Origin: an uncultured Eggerthella sp.
Lineage (GTDB): Bacteria > Actinomycetota > Coriobacteriia > Coriobacteriales > Eggerthellaceae
DNA length: 25,190 bases
Assembly (NCBI GenBank): GCA_900548955.1
Contig: URMQ01000010.1
Coordinates: 1-25,190, forward strand
Direction: 5' to 3'
Each line of letters starts with the position of its first letter. The stretch's first letter is position 1. The position numbers and the translations under genes were made by a program. Under the pieces are notes generated by a model. It searched no databases. It was not told the DNA's origin and was given only the letters and a program-made list of their open reading frames with translations. Positions 15,558 to 24,147 of the stretch are shown one piece after another.

Positions 15558-15938
15558 TTACTCAGCTGGCTTTTCTGCAGCAACTTCTGCGTCTGCGTCT
15601 ACGGCTTCAGCAGCTTCCGTTTCGGTTTCTACCACTTCTGTTTCATTTGCAGCATTAGATTCAGCAACAAGACGAGAAACAGTAGCAGCAAATTCTTCAC
15701 GTTCTTCTGGCGACATAGTTTTTAGCGCCTGAGCAACCGTTTCTTCACGAACCTTAGAAATGGTTTCTGCTGCTTTATGCTGCAATTCCTGATTGATATC
15801 CTTACCTTGTTCAACGGTGATGTTTCCCTTTTCGATAAGGGTATCTACTACTTCTTTGGCCTTTTCGCCCGTAAGCGCCAAAGCACCAACTCCTGCAAGG
15901 AAAATGTCCTTGAAGCCATCTTCGATTGACTTAGCCAT
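15558..15938 (-). CDS. Phasin-like helical protein upstream of the UbiB-like kinase
   Basis: A 126-aa soluble, highly charged helical protein. Its N-terminal half, MAKSIEDGFKDIFLAGVGAL followed by ALTGEKAKEVVDTLIEKG and ITVEQGKDINQEL, matches the pattern of phasin or PHA-granule-associated-like proteins that sit beside AarF genes in Gram-positive bacteria. The C-terminal ~35 residues are an acidic Glu/Ala/Val repeat ending KPAE. The frame opens at a TTG (15959), but the ATG at 15938 is correct: GGAGGGGGAA lies 6 bases before it. No polyhydroxyalkanoate gene is visible, so granule binding should not be assumed. A role as a helper of the UbiB-like kinase, or in membrane association, is inferred from position. 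Confidence 0.75.
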   Translation of the reverse strand: MAKSIEDGFKDIFLAGVGALALTGEKAKEVVDTLIEKGNITVEQGKDINQELQHKAAETISKVREETVAQALKTMSPEEREEFAATVSRLVAESNAANETEVVETETEAAEAVDADAEVAAEKPAE

Positions 15939-15975
15939 AGCGTTCCCCCTCCATTTCAAATTCTAACTTGATTTT

Positions 15976-15981
15976 ATTATA
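15976..15981 (-). promoter_or_regulatory. -10 box of the phasin-ubiB operon
   Basis: On the minus strand this reads TATAAT, a consensus -10, about 38 bases before the phasin-like start codon and 20 bases before its ribosome-binding site. No good -35 is seen 16-18 bases upstream (best is CCAGGC), so an activator may be needed. Confidence 0.5.
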
Positions 15982-16021
15982 CGGGTTTCTTCAAAGTTGC
16001 CTGGTTACAGCTAATTAACTC

Positions 16022-16050
16022 TTTTAATTAAACACGGTGTTTAGTAAAAT
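16022..16050 (+). promoter_or_regulatory. Promoter spacer palindrome upstream of the giant activase
   Basis: TAAACAC (16029-16035), one central G (16036) and GTGTTTA (16037-16043) form a perfect 15-bp palindrome. TAAAAT at 16045-16050 is a plausible -10 immediately after it; the -35 position (about 16022-16027, TTTTAA) is poor. A repressor dimer bound here would block the promoter. The TetR-family gene at the end of the same block is the obvious candidate. A weaker related site (ACA-AAA-TGT core) is centred at 16070. Confidence 0.5.
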
Positions 16051-16113
16051 AGCACCATTAATTGGACAAAATGTTTAATTTTTAGAGAAAGCTTGTGTGC
16101 ATTCGTGACGAAC

Positions 16114-19100
16114 ATGCCCCAAAATGAAACACCTTTACCTAATACGTTTACCGGAAACACTACCGCAGCAAACTCTTCAATTACCGCAGCAAACTCTTTA
16201 ACCAATGGAGATTCAACGGCTTTTGTAAGGACTGAGACTTCTGCAAGTACCGCGACTTCTGCAAATATTGAGATTTCTGCAAATACTGAGATTTCCGAAA
16301 ACACTGCGGCTTCTGCATCACAGTGCTCTGACTCATCGCAATCGTTACTAGTAGGTATTGACATAGGATCCACTACCGGAAAAATTGCCGTATACGATCC
16401 TCATACAGAAAAGGTTATCTTTCGCAGATACGCACGTCATCACGCAAAACAAGTCGAATGCGTGAAGAATCTTTTTGTCCAAGTAAAAGAAGAATTCCCA
16501 AACACCCCCCTTCGTGCCGCATTTTGTGGCTCAGGTGGTGCTGCCCTTGCAGGGGCACTTGGACTTCCTTATGTACAAGAAGTAGTTGCCAACGCCTTAG
16601 CGGTAAGCGCATTTTATCCTACCGCCCGTACCGCCATTGAATTGGGCGGGCAGGATGCGAAGATGGTGTTTTTCGAATACGACACCAACCAGGAACGTCT
16701 TACGGTCGCCGATATGCGCATGAACGGCAGCTGCGCAGGTGGCACGGGCGCATTTATTGACGAAATTGCCACGTTACTTAAAGTTCCTACAGAAAAATTT
16801 AACGACCTTGCCGCTAAAGGCACTTCGGTTCACAACATTTCTGGCCGTTGCGGCGTTTATGCCAAAACAGATATTCAGCCTCTGTTAAATCAAGGCGTTT
16901 CGCGTGAAGAAATTGCTCTTTCTTCGTTTCACGCCATAGCCAAACAAACCATTGGTGGATTGGCGCAAGGTTTAGATATTGTTGCCCCTGTTGTATTTGA
17001 AGGCGGTCCCTTAACATTTAATCCCCGCCTTATTAAAGTCTTCGCAGAACGCCTTGAGTTAGGGCGTCAGGACATCATTATTCCAGACCATCCAGAAACC
17101 ATTGTTGCCGTAGGCGCGGCGCTTTCTTTGACTGATTTATTCTGCGACACCCCGGCGCAGCTTAACTTAGATGATGCTATTCATACTTTAGAAACGAAGC
17201 GCATCGTAGTAATTGATGGCGCAACGGCTATGTGTTCATGCGAAGATGATAATCCAGAAGATGACCACGCCTCAGAACTTTCGCTTCCTCTTTTCGCAAG
17301 CAACGAAGAACTTGAATTGTTCAGACAGCATCATCCTCTAGGAAACACCGCCTCAACCTACTCAACCATAACCAGCAACACCGAAAATCAAGAGACACAC
17401 TCCAGAAAAGCCTCTACTCCTTTGCCAGAAAAGCTTTCGGTATACCTAGGGATCGACTCGGGATCAACAACTACAAAAGTGGTGCTGCTTAATACCGATG
17501 GTGAGGTTATTGACTCTTTCTACGCCCCTAACGAAGGCGAACCATTAAAAGTAGCTCAAAATGCTTTATTAAACCTGCACGATACCTATGCCAAACAAGG
17601 TTGCGAATTAGAAGTCCTAGGGCTAGGAACCACTGGCTACGGTGAGTATATGTTTGCCCAAGCGTTTAATGCAGACAGTCACACCGTAGAGACCGTTGCC
17701 CATGCTCATGCAGCACAACGCTATGTTCCCGATGTCACCTTCATCCTTGACATTGGCGGACAAGATATGAAGGCTCTCTGGATCGATGAAGGCATTATTA
17801 CCAACGTGGTCGTAAACGAAGCATGCTCGAGCGGCTGCGGATCGTTCTTGGAAAACTTTGCCTCAACCTTAGGCATTGTTACTAAAGATATTGCCGATGC
17901 AGCTTTTCGCTCCGAATCCCCTGCGGTACTGGGTAGCCGCTGTACGGTATTCATGAATTCCAGCATCGTAACAGAACAAAAGAACGGCAAAACCCCTGAT
18001 GATATTATGGCTGGCTTGTGCCGTTCTATTATAGAAAACGTTTTTACTAAAGTTATTCGTATCTCCAACCTAGATAGCTTGGGCAGCAAAATTGTTGTCC
18101 AAGGAGGCACCTTCTTAAACGATGCCGTACTGCGTGCTTTCGAACAATACGTTGGACACGAGGTGGTACGAGCCCCTTATCCTGGCCTTATGGGCGCAAT
18201 TGGTGCAGCGCTCATCGCGCAAGAACAGCTTACAGCAAAAGAAGCATCTCAAAATCAAATGGGCATCCATGAAAATGTTTCATCCTCTTCTTTACAGGTA
18301 AATTCCAACGCAGCTAACCTTGCAACATCTTCCTTTATTGGTTGGGAAGCATTACGCGCCTTCCACTACAATCAGGAAACAAATCTTATTTGTCCGTTCT
18401 GCGCGAATCGCTGCAACCGCACTCGCATCACGTTTTCTAATGGATCTTCCTGGATAACAGGAAACCGTTGCCCTCGCGGCGAAGTAGTAGGCGATCCTAA
18501 AGATTCAACCGTACGCGATGCAGTACGTGCCGCGAAACAAGCCATGGACAGTGTTGCGAATTTATATGCCGAACGCGAGAAGCTTTTGTTCCAGGATTGG
18601 CCGCATGCTGCCTTGTTGCCCGATCAAAACATTACTGTTGGTCTTCCTCGCGTACTGTTTTACTGGGACACTATGCCCTTCTGGAAAACACTATTACAAG
18701 CGCTAGGCTTTACGGTAAAACTTTCTCATTTAAGTACACGCGCCATTTACGAAGACGGATTACAGGCAGTAGCATCCGATACGGTTTGCTTCCCTGCGAA
18801 ACTTGTCCACGGACATTTGCGCGACTTGCACAATCAAGGGGTCGATCGCATTTTCATGCCAATCGTAACCACCGTTCCTTCAGAAAATACCGCAGATACA
18901 AGTCGGTCAATGTGCGCAGTAGTGAAGGGATATCCACTTGTAATTAAGAATTCCGACAATCCCGAACGTCGCTGGAATATCCCTTTCGATAGCCCTCTTT
19001 TCCATTGGTTTAGCGAAAAGGATCGCACCAATCAGCTAACGAAGTATTTCCACGACACCTTTGCTATTCCGGAAAAAGCAGTACAAGAAGCGCTAAAGCA

Positions 19101-21018
19101 GGCTGACACCGCGCAAAAAACCTTCCACGAAACACTACAACAGCGAGGCGCAGAAGTCCTTGCTCAAGTTCGCAAAGAAGACCGCTACGCTATCGTGCTC
19201 GCAGGACGCCCCTATCACAATGATACCTTGGTAAACCACGAACTTCCTAGTTTCTTTACCGATATGGGCATACCTGTAATTCCCACAGATGCAGTACCTG
19301 GTGTAGATGATGTTTCCTTAGATAATAGCCTGATTGATATCGTGAATAACTTCCATGCACGCATGCTTTCATCTGCTGTTATTGCCGCACAAAGCCCCCA
19401 TATGGAATACGTCCAAATTGTAAGCTTTGGCTGTGGTCACGATGCCTATCTTTCCGATGAAATCATTCGTCTTATGAAAGAAGTAGGGCCTAAAATTCCT
19501 CTTGTTCTTAAAGTGGACGAAAGCGATATTCGTGGACCACTTGGTATTCGCACGCGATCATTTATTGAAACTATCGAACGTCGTCGGGCGCAAGAAAATA
19601 TTACAGCATCAACATCTGCCGCTACCTCCTATGACACCGCCAAGGATACCAAAACCCCCAACAGCGGCCTTAAGGAAAACAACACTCAAAAAAGCTCTTC
19701 TGATTTTGCCGCTCTTGAAAAAGCTGAAGACGAACAGCTCGCGCGGGAGACAGGTGCAAAATTATCGGATCCTTATCCACAAAAATTCGACAAAAAAGCT
19801 GTTCAAGAGCGTGTTGTACTTGTTCCTAACACGTCTCATGCCTTTAGCCGCATAATGGCAGCAGTTTTCGCAAAACAGGGACTACGCACCATTTCGCTTC
19901 CCATCGGTCGCGAACGCGCAATCTATTTGGGCAAAAAGTATGTCCACAACGACATTTGCTTTCCGGCACAAATTGTAATCGGAGAAGCCCTAGAAGCTCT
20001 TGAGTCAGGCAAATACGACTTAGACCACGTTGCCGTTGCAACGGGTAAATACATTGGCGACTGTCGCCTTACTCATTATGCTGCACTTTTGCGTAAAGCC
20101 TTAGACGATGCAGGCTATGAACAGGTGCCCATAATTACCAATGATGACGTGGATTTCCACAATATTCATCCTGGTTTTAAATTGAATCTCATTTCTGCTA
20201 TTCGCATTGCATTCACGCTTCCCATGATTGATGCACTTGAAGAACTTCTTCGCAAAATGCGCCCCTATGAATTGGTAGAAGGAAGCGCAAACGAAGCATT
20301 CGAACAAGCCTTGGACTGCCTAGTAGAAGGACTTGAAAAAGGCGGAGTTCAAGGTGCTAAAAAAGCATTTGCACGGTCAATCGAAATCATGAAACAAGTC
20401 CCTTACGACCGCAGCAATCCGCGTCCAACCGTATTAATCGTGGGTGAATACTTGTTGAATTTCCATCCTGGTGCAAATCACGATATTGAAGACTATCTGG
20501 AAAAGAACGGCCTTGAGGTCATAGAAGCTCGTATGACTGATGTAATTCGTAAAACCTATTTCTATCAGGATTCTCAGGTTAGGGAATATAAGGTAGACCG
20601 ACCCTTCTCTTTAAAGGCAATATTTTCCATAGACAACCATGTATTTGATCTAGCGCACGGTGTAACCGACAAAATTGCCAAGGCTCATCCGCTTTATACT
20701 CCGCCCGCCCGTATGCCTGAGATCGTTCAAGCAAGTGATCCTATTATTCATCACACCTTTGATGCAGGTGAAGGTGTTTTAATTCCCGCCGAAATTCTTC
20801 ATCATGCCGAACATGGGTGCCGAGCTTTCGTTATCCTGCAGCCCTTTGGATGTTTACCGAACCATGTTGTTGGCAGAGGTATTGCTAAGCGTCTGAAGGA
20901 ACTTTATCCCGATGCGCAAATCCTCCCGTTGGATTTCGACCCCGATGTAAGTTTTGCAAATATTGAGAATCGATTACAGATGCTCATCATGAACGCGCGT
21001 GCAGCACATTCGAATTAA
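16114..21018 (+). CDS. Giant fused BadF/HgdC-type activase with dehydratase-like modules
   Basis: A 1634-aa protein. After a low-complexity N-terminus come two actin-like ATPase modules of the 2-hydroxyacyl-CoA dehydratase activator family. Module 1 (about 80-350) has GIDIGSTTGK, Cys207 in GSCAGGTGAF and Cys246 in SGRCGVYAKTD. Module 2 (about 442-705) has GIDSGSTTTK, Cys571 and Cys575 in EACSSGCGSF and Cys610 in GSRCTVFMNSS. Then follow a four-cysteine motif, CPFCANRC plus GNRCPRG (C760, C763, C767, C786), and a DUF2229-like part with CFPAK (C892) and FGCGHD (C1107). A second dehydratase-like part has ICFPAQ (C1282), GDCRLTH (C1317) and FGCLPN (C1580). Ser/Thr/Asn-rich linkers separate the modules. 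The family hydrolyses ATP to push electrons at low potential. The start is uncertain: ATG 16114, GTG 16105 and TTG 16093 are in frame, and none has a strong ribosome-binding site. tetR follows. Confidence 0.85.
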   Translation: MPQNETPLPNTFTGNTTAANSSITAANSLTNGDSTAFVRTETSASTATSANIEISANTEISENTAASASQCSDSSQSLLVGIDIGSTTGKIAVYDPHTEKVIFRRYARHHAKQVECVKNLFVQVKEEFPNTPLRAAFCGSGGAALAGALGLPYVQEVVANALAVSAFYPTARTAIELGGQDAKMVFFEYDTNQERLTVADMRMNGSCAGGTGAFIDEIATLLKVPTEKFNDLAAKGTSVHNISGRCGVYAKTDIQPLLNQGVSREEIALSSFHAIAKQTIGGLAQGLDIVAPVVFEGGPLTFNPRLIKVFAERLELGRQDIIIPDHPETIVAVGAALSLTDLFCDTPAQLNLDDAIHTLETKRIVVIDGATAMCSCEDDNPEDDHASELSLPLFASNEELELFRQHHPLGNTASTYSTITSNTENQETHSRKASTPLPEKLSVYLGIDSGSTTTKVVLLNTDGEVIDSFYAPNEGEPLKVAQNALLNLHDTYAKQGCELEVLGLGTTGYGEYMFAQAFNADSHTVETVAHAHAAQRYVPDVTFILDIGGQDMKALWIDEGIITNVVVNEACSSGCGSFLENFASTLGIVTKDIADAAFRSESPAVLGSRCTVFMNSSIVTEQKNGKTPDDIMAGLCRSIIENVFTKVIRISNLDSLGSKIVVQGGTFLNDAVLRAFEQYVGHEVVRAPYPGLMGAIGAALIAQEQLTAKEASQNQMGIHENVSSSSLQVNSNAANLATSSFIGWEALRAFHYNQETNLICPFCANRCNRTRITFSNGSSWITGNRCPRGEVVGDPKDSTVRDAVRAAKQAMDSVANLYAEREKLLFQDWPHAALLPDQNITVGLPRVLFYWDTMPFWKTLLQALGFTVKLSHLSTRAIYEDGLQAVASDTVCFPAKLVHGHLRDLHNQGVDRIFMPIVTTVPSENTADTSRSMCAVVKGYPLVIKNSDNPERRWNIPFDSPLFHWFSEKDRTNQLTKYFHDTFAIPEKAVQEALKQADTAQKTFHETLQQRGAEVLAQVRKEDRYAIVLAGRPYHNDTLVNHELPSFFTDMGIPVIPTDAVPGVDDVSLDNSLIDIVNNFHARMLSSAVIAAQSPHMEYVQIVSFGCGHDAYLSDEIIRLMKEVGPKIPLVLKVDESDIRGPLGIRTRSFIETIERRRAQENITASTSAATSYDTAKDTKTPNSGLKENNTQKSSSDFAALEKAEDEQLARETGAKLSDPYPQKFDKKAVQERVVLVPNTSHAFSRIMAAVFAKQGLRTISLPIGRERAIYLGKKYVHNDICFPAQIVIGEALEALESGKYDLDHVAVATGKYIGDCRLTHYAALLRKALDDAGYEQVPIITNDDVDFHNIHPGFKLNLISAIRIAFTLPMIDALEELLRKMRPYELVEGSANEAFEQALDCLVEGLEKGGVQGAKKAFARSIEIMKQVPYDRSNPRPTVLIVGEYLLNFHPGANHDIEDYLEKNGLEVIEARMTDVIRKTYFYQDSQVREYKVDRPFSLKAIFSIDNHVFDLAHGVTDKIAKAHPLYTPPARMPEIVQASDPIIHHTFDAGEGVLIPAEILHHAEHGCRAFVILQPFGCLPNHVVGRGIAKRLKELYPDAQILPLDFDPDVSFANIENRLQMLIMNARAAHSN
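16234..16323 (+). repeat. 18-nt tandem repeat, five units, in the activase N-terminus
   Basis: Units start at 16234, 16252, 16270, 16288 and 16306 and encode the six-residue pattern E-(T/I)-S-A-(S/N)-T, degenerating in the last two. They share GA(G/C)-like starts and TTCTGCAAATA cores. Just upstream a 17-base unit TACCGCAGCAAACTCTT occurs twice, 21 bases apart (about 16161 and 16182). Confidence 0.75.
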
Positions 21019-21053
21019 CCTTAGTAGCGTCTCTAGTTTCAGGAGTTTTCCAT

Positions 21054-21728
21054 ATGGCTCGACCAAGAAAAGACCAGGGCGATTCCGCCGAACAGCGTAT
21101 TAAAAATGCGTTCTGGGAACTACTGCAGCACCACAACTTGAATGAAATCACTGTTAGTATGATTACTACACAAGCAAAATGCAATCGTGGCACATTCTAC
21201 TATCACTATACTTCGCTCGACGAACTGATAGAGGCCGTCATTCATGACGAAATATTTATTGTAAGCAGCGTTCCTCGTGCCCTATTCTATCTGTTCTGCA
21301 TTAACGCCGATCCATTCGAAGAAGAAAACTTTGCTTTGCACATCAAACGCTTTGGACTCATGATGAATCGCGGCGATCAAAAAGGTATTGATACCAAGGT
21401 TAAAGCTGCCGTAGTTTCTATGTGGGAGAATCTGATTTGCAAAAACAATGAAGAACTTAAGCTTGATACCCGTCTTATTATCGAGTACGCCACAAGTGGT
21501 CTCATTGGCCTTATTGCATACCTGTATCGGGAAGGTTTGTTGGACGATTGCAACCACATGCCCGACGAATCCAAATACAGCTTCAAAACGAACGCTCAAT
21601 ACCTGGTATCAAGCGTAAGCAACGCTCAAAATATTCCTTTGCAGGAATTAGAAAAGCGAATTTGTAGGCAACTTAAAACAACAAATATTGCCTCATGCGA
21701 TTCTTGCTCACGCACCTTGCTTTTGTAG
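21054..21728 (+). CDS. TetR-family transcriptional regulator
   Basis: A 224-aa regulator. The N-terminal DNA-binding domain is clear: AEQRIKNAFWELLQHHNLNE, then ITVSMITTQAKCNRGTFYYH with YTSLDEL, the TetR helix-turn-helix with its usual GTFYYHY recognition-helix end. The C-terminal ~150 residues are helical, as expected for ligand binding and dimerisation, and end with a Cys-containing tail (CDSCSRTLLL). AGGAG lies 8 bases before the ATG, and the gene starts 35 bases after the giant activase, so the two are probably co-transcribed. Autoregulation through the palindrome at 16029-16043 is my inference. The ligand is unknown; a CoA ester or a substrate of the activase system would fit. Confidence 0.88.
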   Translation: MARPRKDQGDSAEQRIKNAFWELLQHHNLNEITVSMITTQAKCNRGTFYYHYTSLDELIEAVIHDEIFIVSSVPRALFYLFCINADPFEEENFALHIKRFGLMMNRGDQKGIDTKVKAAVVSMWENLICKNNEELKLDTRLIIEYATSGLIGLIAYLYREGLLDDCNHMPDESKYSFKTNAQYLVSSVSNAQNIPLQELEKRICRQLKTTNIASCDSCSRTLLL

Positions 21729-21760
21729 CTAGAAAAGAATGGCGCAAAGACAACTTCGTC

Positions 21761-23041
21761 TTAAGCCTTATTCTCTATCCAGGTTTTAAAGTCGTCCAAG
21801 TAACAACATTCGTCTTGGCAGTCCATCCGAACCAACGCAGTTGCCGCTGTTTCAAAAAGCAGGTTTTGCCAAGCCTCTAAACGCATTCCGCACAGTTCGG
21901 CTTGCAAACCATCTTCTCGTATAGCATTTGCTGCATGCTCAGTGTATTTAGAGGTAAGCGGCCAAACACCATTTACTACCCCAAAAGCATCTTCGATGCG
22001 ACTCAACGACTCCGACGAATAAAATATCCCTTTAATCAGTGCAGCATATCCCGCCACCGCACAAATAGGCAATGCGTCAGCAGGACGAATTTCTACAAAA
22101 CGCTTAAGGCGTACATCAGGCCAAAACATTGATAACAAGTGCTCAATATCATCGGCAGTCATGAGAGCATCAGAATATGCCTGAGCAGCAGTGAGATCAG
22201 ATACTCCACGAAGCGAAGGACTTTTAGGGTTATGAACCGAAGCACGCGTTACAAAAATAGGACACGTTGACAAAAGCCAGTCAGCATACGTAGCAAAGCT
22301 AAATCCCTCATCATATAAGCACGGAATTTGCCCACAGCGATCATTGTCTACATCGCGCCACATAAACAAACGAGATAACGGTTTTTTCGGGATTTCTCCC
22401 TCAAAACGCTCAACGTTGTCAGTTAAAAAGGCAAGTATCGGAACTAATGCCTGCGCTACTCGCAGCTTTCTAACAGCATCTGCCTCATCAGAATAATCAA
22501 CAGAAACCTGCGTTGAAGCAGATGCACGCATCATACGTTCACCGTGTGTTCCTAAGGTGCGGAAGTATTCATTCATGAAGCGATAGCGCTGCTTTGGAAT
22601 CAGGGATAAATCCAAAGCTTTTTCGACTGGATGATATCCAAGCGTAACAAGCTTGCAATTATGCTGCTCTAAAAAAGGATCAACCAATAAACGGAACTGC
22701 TCATACACTCGGACAATATCGCCGATGCGCTCATAGGGAGCAATGCTAATTTCAAGCTGCGCTGCCGGCTCTAATGTAAGCGATGCTTCATCGTTAGCAA
22801 GACCTATCAGATCTCCTTCGATGCCTCGCATCCTTTGTGGGTAGAATTCGGAAAGATACGCCAAAATATCGCGAACGCCAAATGCTCCCGCTTCGCCTTC
22901 ATAAGAAATTGCCTTGCAAGATTCTGCATGCACTACAAAATGTTCAACTTCCACACCAAGCTTTTTGCAGGGTTTTTCGCCTTTTGCTCCCTGTTTGAAG
23001 TAAGCAATTATTGCTTGACGATTTTCCCCTTCGAAAGACAT
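21761..23041 (-). CDS. gshA: Glutamate-cysteine ligase, GCS2/plant-type
   Basis: A 426-aa ATP-dependent ligase of the GCS2 family, making gamma-glutamylcysteine from glutamate and cysteine. Visible signatures are KKLGVEVEHFVV (Glu31 and Glu33, metal and ATP side), SLTLEPAAQLEISIAP (89-102), the substrate segment RYRFMNEYFRTLGTHGERMM (152-171) and RASASTQVSVDY. The length suits the plant/alphaproteobacterial and EgtA branch rather than the E. coli type. It starts four bases after the cysK stop, and its ribosome-binding site (CGGAG) overlaps that stop, so the two are translationally coupled. Cysteine supply and use are thus joined. No GshB is seen here, so the end product may be glutathione, gamma-glutamylcysteine itself or another thiol. 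Confidence 0.88.
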   Translation of the reverse strand: MSFEGENRQAIIAYFKQGAKGEKPCKKLGVEVEHFVVHAESCKAISYEGEAGAFGVRDILAYLSEFYPQRMRGIEGDLIGLANDEASLTLEPAAQLEISIAPYERIGDIVRVYEQFRLLVDPFLEQHNCKLVTLGYHPVEKALDLSLIPKQRYRFMNEYFRTLGTHGERMMRASASTQVSVDYSDEADAVRKLRVAQALVPILAFLTDNVERFEGEIPKKPLSRLFMWRDVDNDRCGQIPCLYDEGFSFATYADWLLSTCPIFVTRASVHNPKSPSLRGVSDLTAAQAYSDALMTADDIEHLLSMFWPDVRLKRFVEIRPADALPICAVAGYAALIKGIFYSSESLSRIEDAFGVVNGVWPLTSKYTEHAANAIREDGLQAELCGMRLEAWQNLLFETAATALVRMDCQDECCYLDDFKTWIENKA

Positions 23042-23045
23042 GCCT

Positions 23046-23987
23046 TTACTCCGTTTCGCCTAAATGAGCAAACAGATCTGAAGAAAGATAACGCTCTCCT
23101 GTATCTGGAAGAATAACCACAATAGTTTTTCCTTCGTTTTCGGAGCGTTTAGCAACACGCGCTGCAGCCGCCAATGCCGCACCAGAAGAAATTCCTACCA
23201 GAACCCCTTCCTTTGCCGCCAATTCGCGCGCCGCGGCAAAAGCATCTTGTTCTGTTACGGTTAGCACTTCATCATAGATTTCGGTATCCAAGGTATCGGG
23301 TACAAATCCTGCACCGATCCCCTGAAGTCCATGTGCTCCTGCGTGTCCTTCTGAAAGTACCGGAGATCCTGCTGGTTCAACAGCGATAACTTTGATGCCA
23401 GGGTTCTGGGTTTTTAAATACTTACCAGAACCAGACAACGTACCACCCGTACCCACGCCAGCTACTAAAATGTCTACTTTGCCTTCAGTCGCCTGCCATA
23501 TTTCTGGACCAGTGGTAGCTTCATGAGCAGCAGGATTTGCAGGGTTAGTAAACTGTCCCGCAATAATAGAATTAGGAAAATCTTTCGCTAGCTCTTCTGC
23601 CTTTGCAATAGCGCCTGCCATACCTTTAGAGCCTTCAGTAAGAATAACTTCTGCACCGTATGCCCTCATAAGAATGCGACGTTCTATGCTCATAGTATCG
23701 GGCATAACGATTATCGTACGATTACCTCGAGCTGCCGCTAAAGCAGCCAAAGCAATGCCGGTATTGCCTGATGTGGGTTCAATTATTACAGTGTCTGCGT
23801 CAAGCTTTCCTTCACGCTCTGCCCTATCCAACATTTCTTTAGCAATGCGATCTTTAGCAGAGCCCGCAGGATTAAACGCTTCAATTTTTGCAAGTACCTT
23901 TGCTTTTAACTGATGATTTTTCTCATAGTTCACAAGCTCTAATAGCGGTGTATTTCCAATCAATTCTGCGACACTCGAATAAATCAT
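23046..23987 (-). CDS. cysK: Cysteine synthase (O-acetylserine sulfhydrylase)
   Basis: A 313-aa PLP enzyme making cysteine from O-acetylserine and sulfide. The PLP lysine is Lys45 in NPAGSAKDRIA. The substrate loop PTSGNTG is at 71-77, the phosphate-binding loop GVGTGGTLSG at about 178-186, and a late Ser in GISSGAALAAA contacts the pyridine nitrogen. The length and N-terminus (VAELIGNTPLLEL) are typical of CysK. The start is supported by GAGGAAGG 8 bases before the ATG. It is first in a two-gene operon with gshA. The 275-base gap upstream, shared with a divergent surface-protein gene, contains GTGCAC repeats that may be regulatory. Confidence 0.95.
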   Translation of the reverse strand: MIYSSVAELIGNTPLLELVNYEKNHQLKAKVLAKIEAFNPAGSAKDRIAKEMLDRAEREGKLDADTVIIEPTSGNTGIALAALAAARGNRTIIVMPDTMSIERRILMRAYGAEVILTEGSKGMAGAIAKAEELAKDFPNSIIAGQFTNPANPAAHEATTGPEIWQATEGKVDILVAGVGTGGTLSGSGKYLKTQNPGIKVIAVEPAGSPVLSEGHAGAHGLQGIGAGFVPDTLDTEIYDEVLTVTEQDAFAAARELAAKEGVLVGISSGAALAAAARVAKRSENEGKTIVVILPDTGERYLSSDLFAHLGETE

Positions 23988-24147
23988 ATGACAAGCCTTC
24001 CTCAGTACTTACCTTCAATTTCTCTGAAATCTTTTCTACGAATTCTACTGCATTCCTTTCGTTTTCCTTTTCTTTTATCACTTTGTTCTCTATTTGCAAC
24101 CAATCAAATGCTTTGTTTGAAATATATGAGCACACTATGTATTTCAT

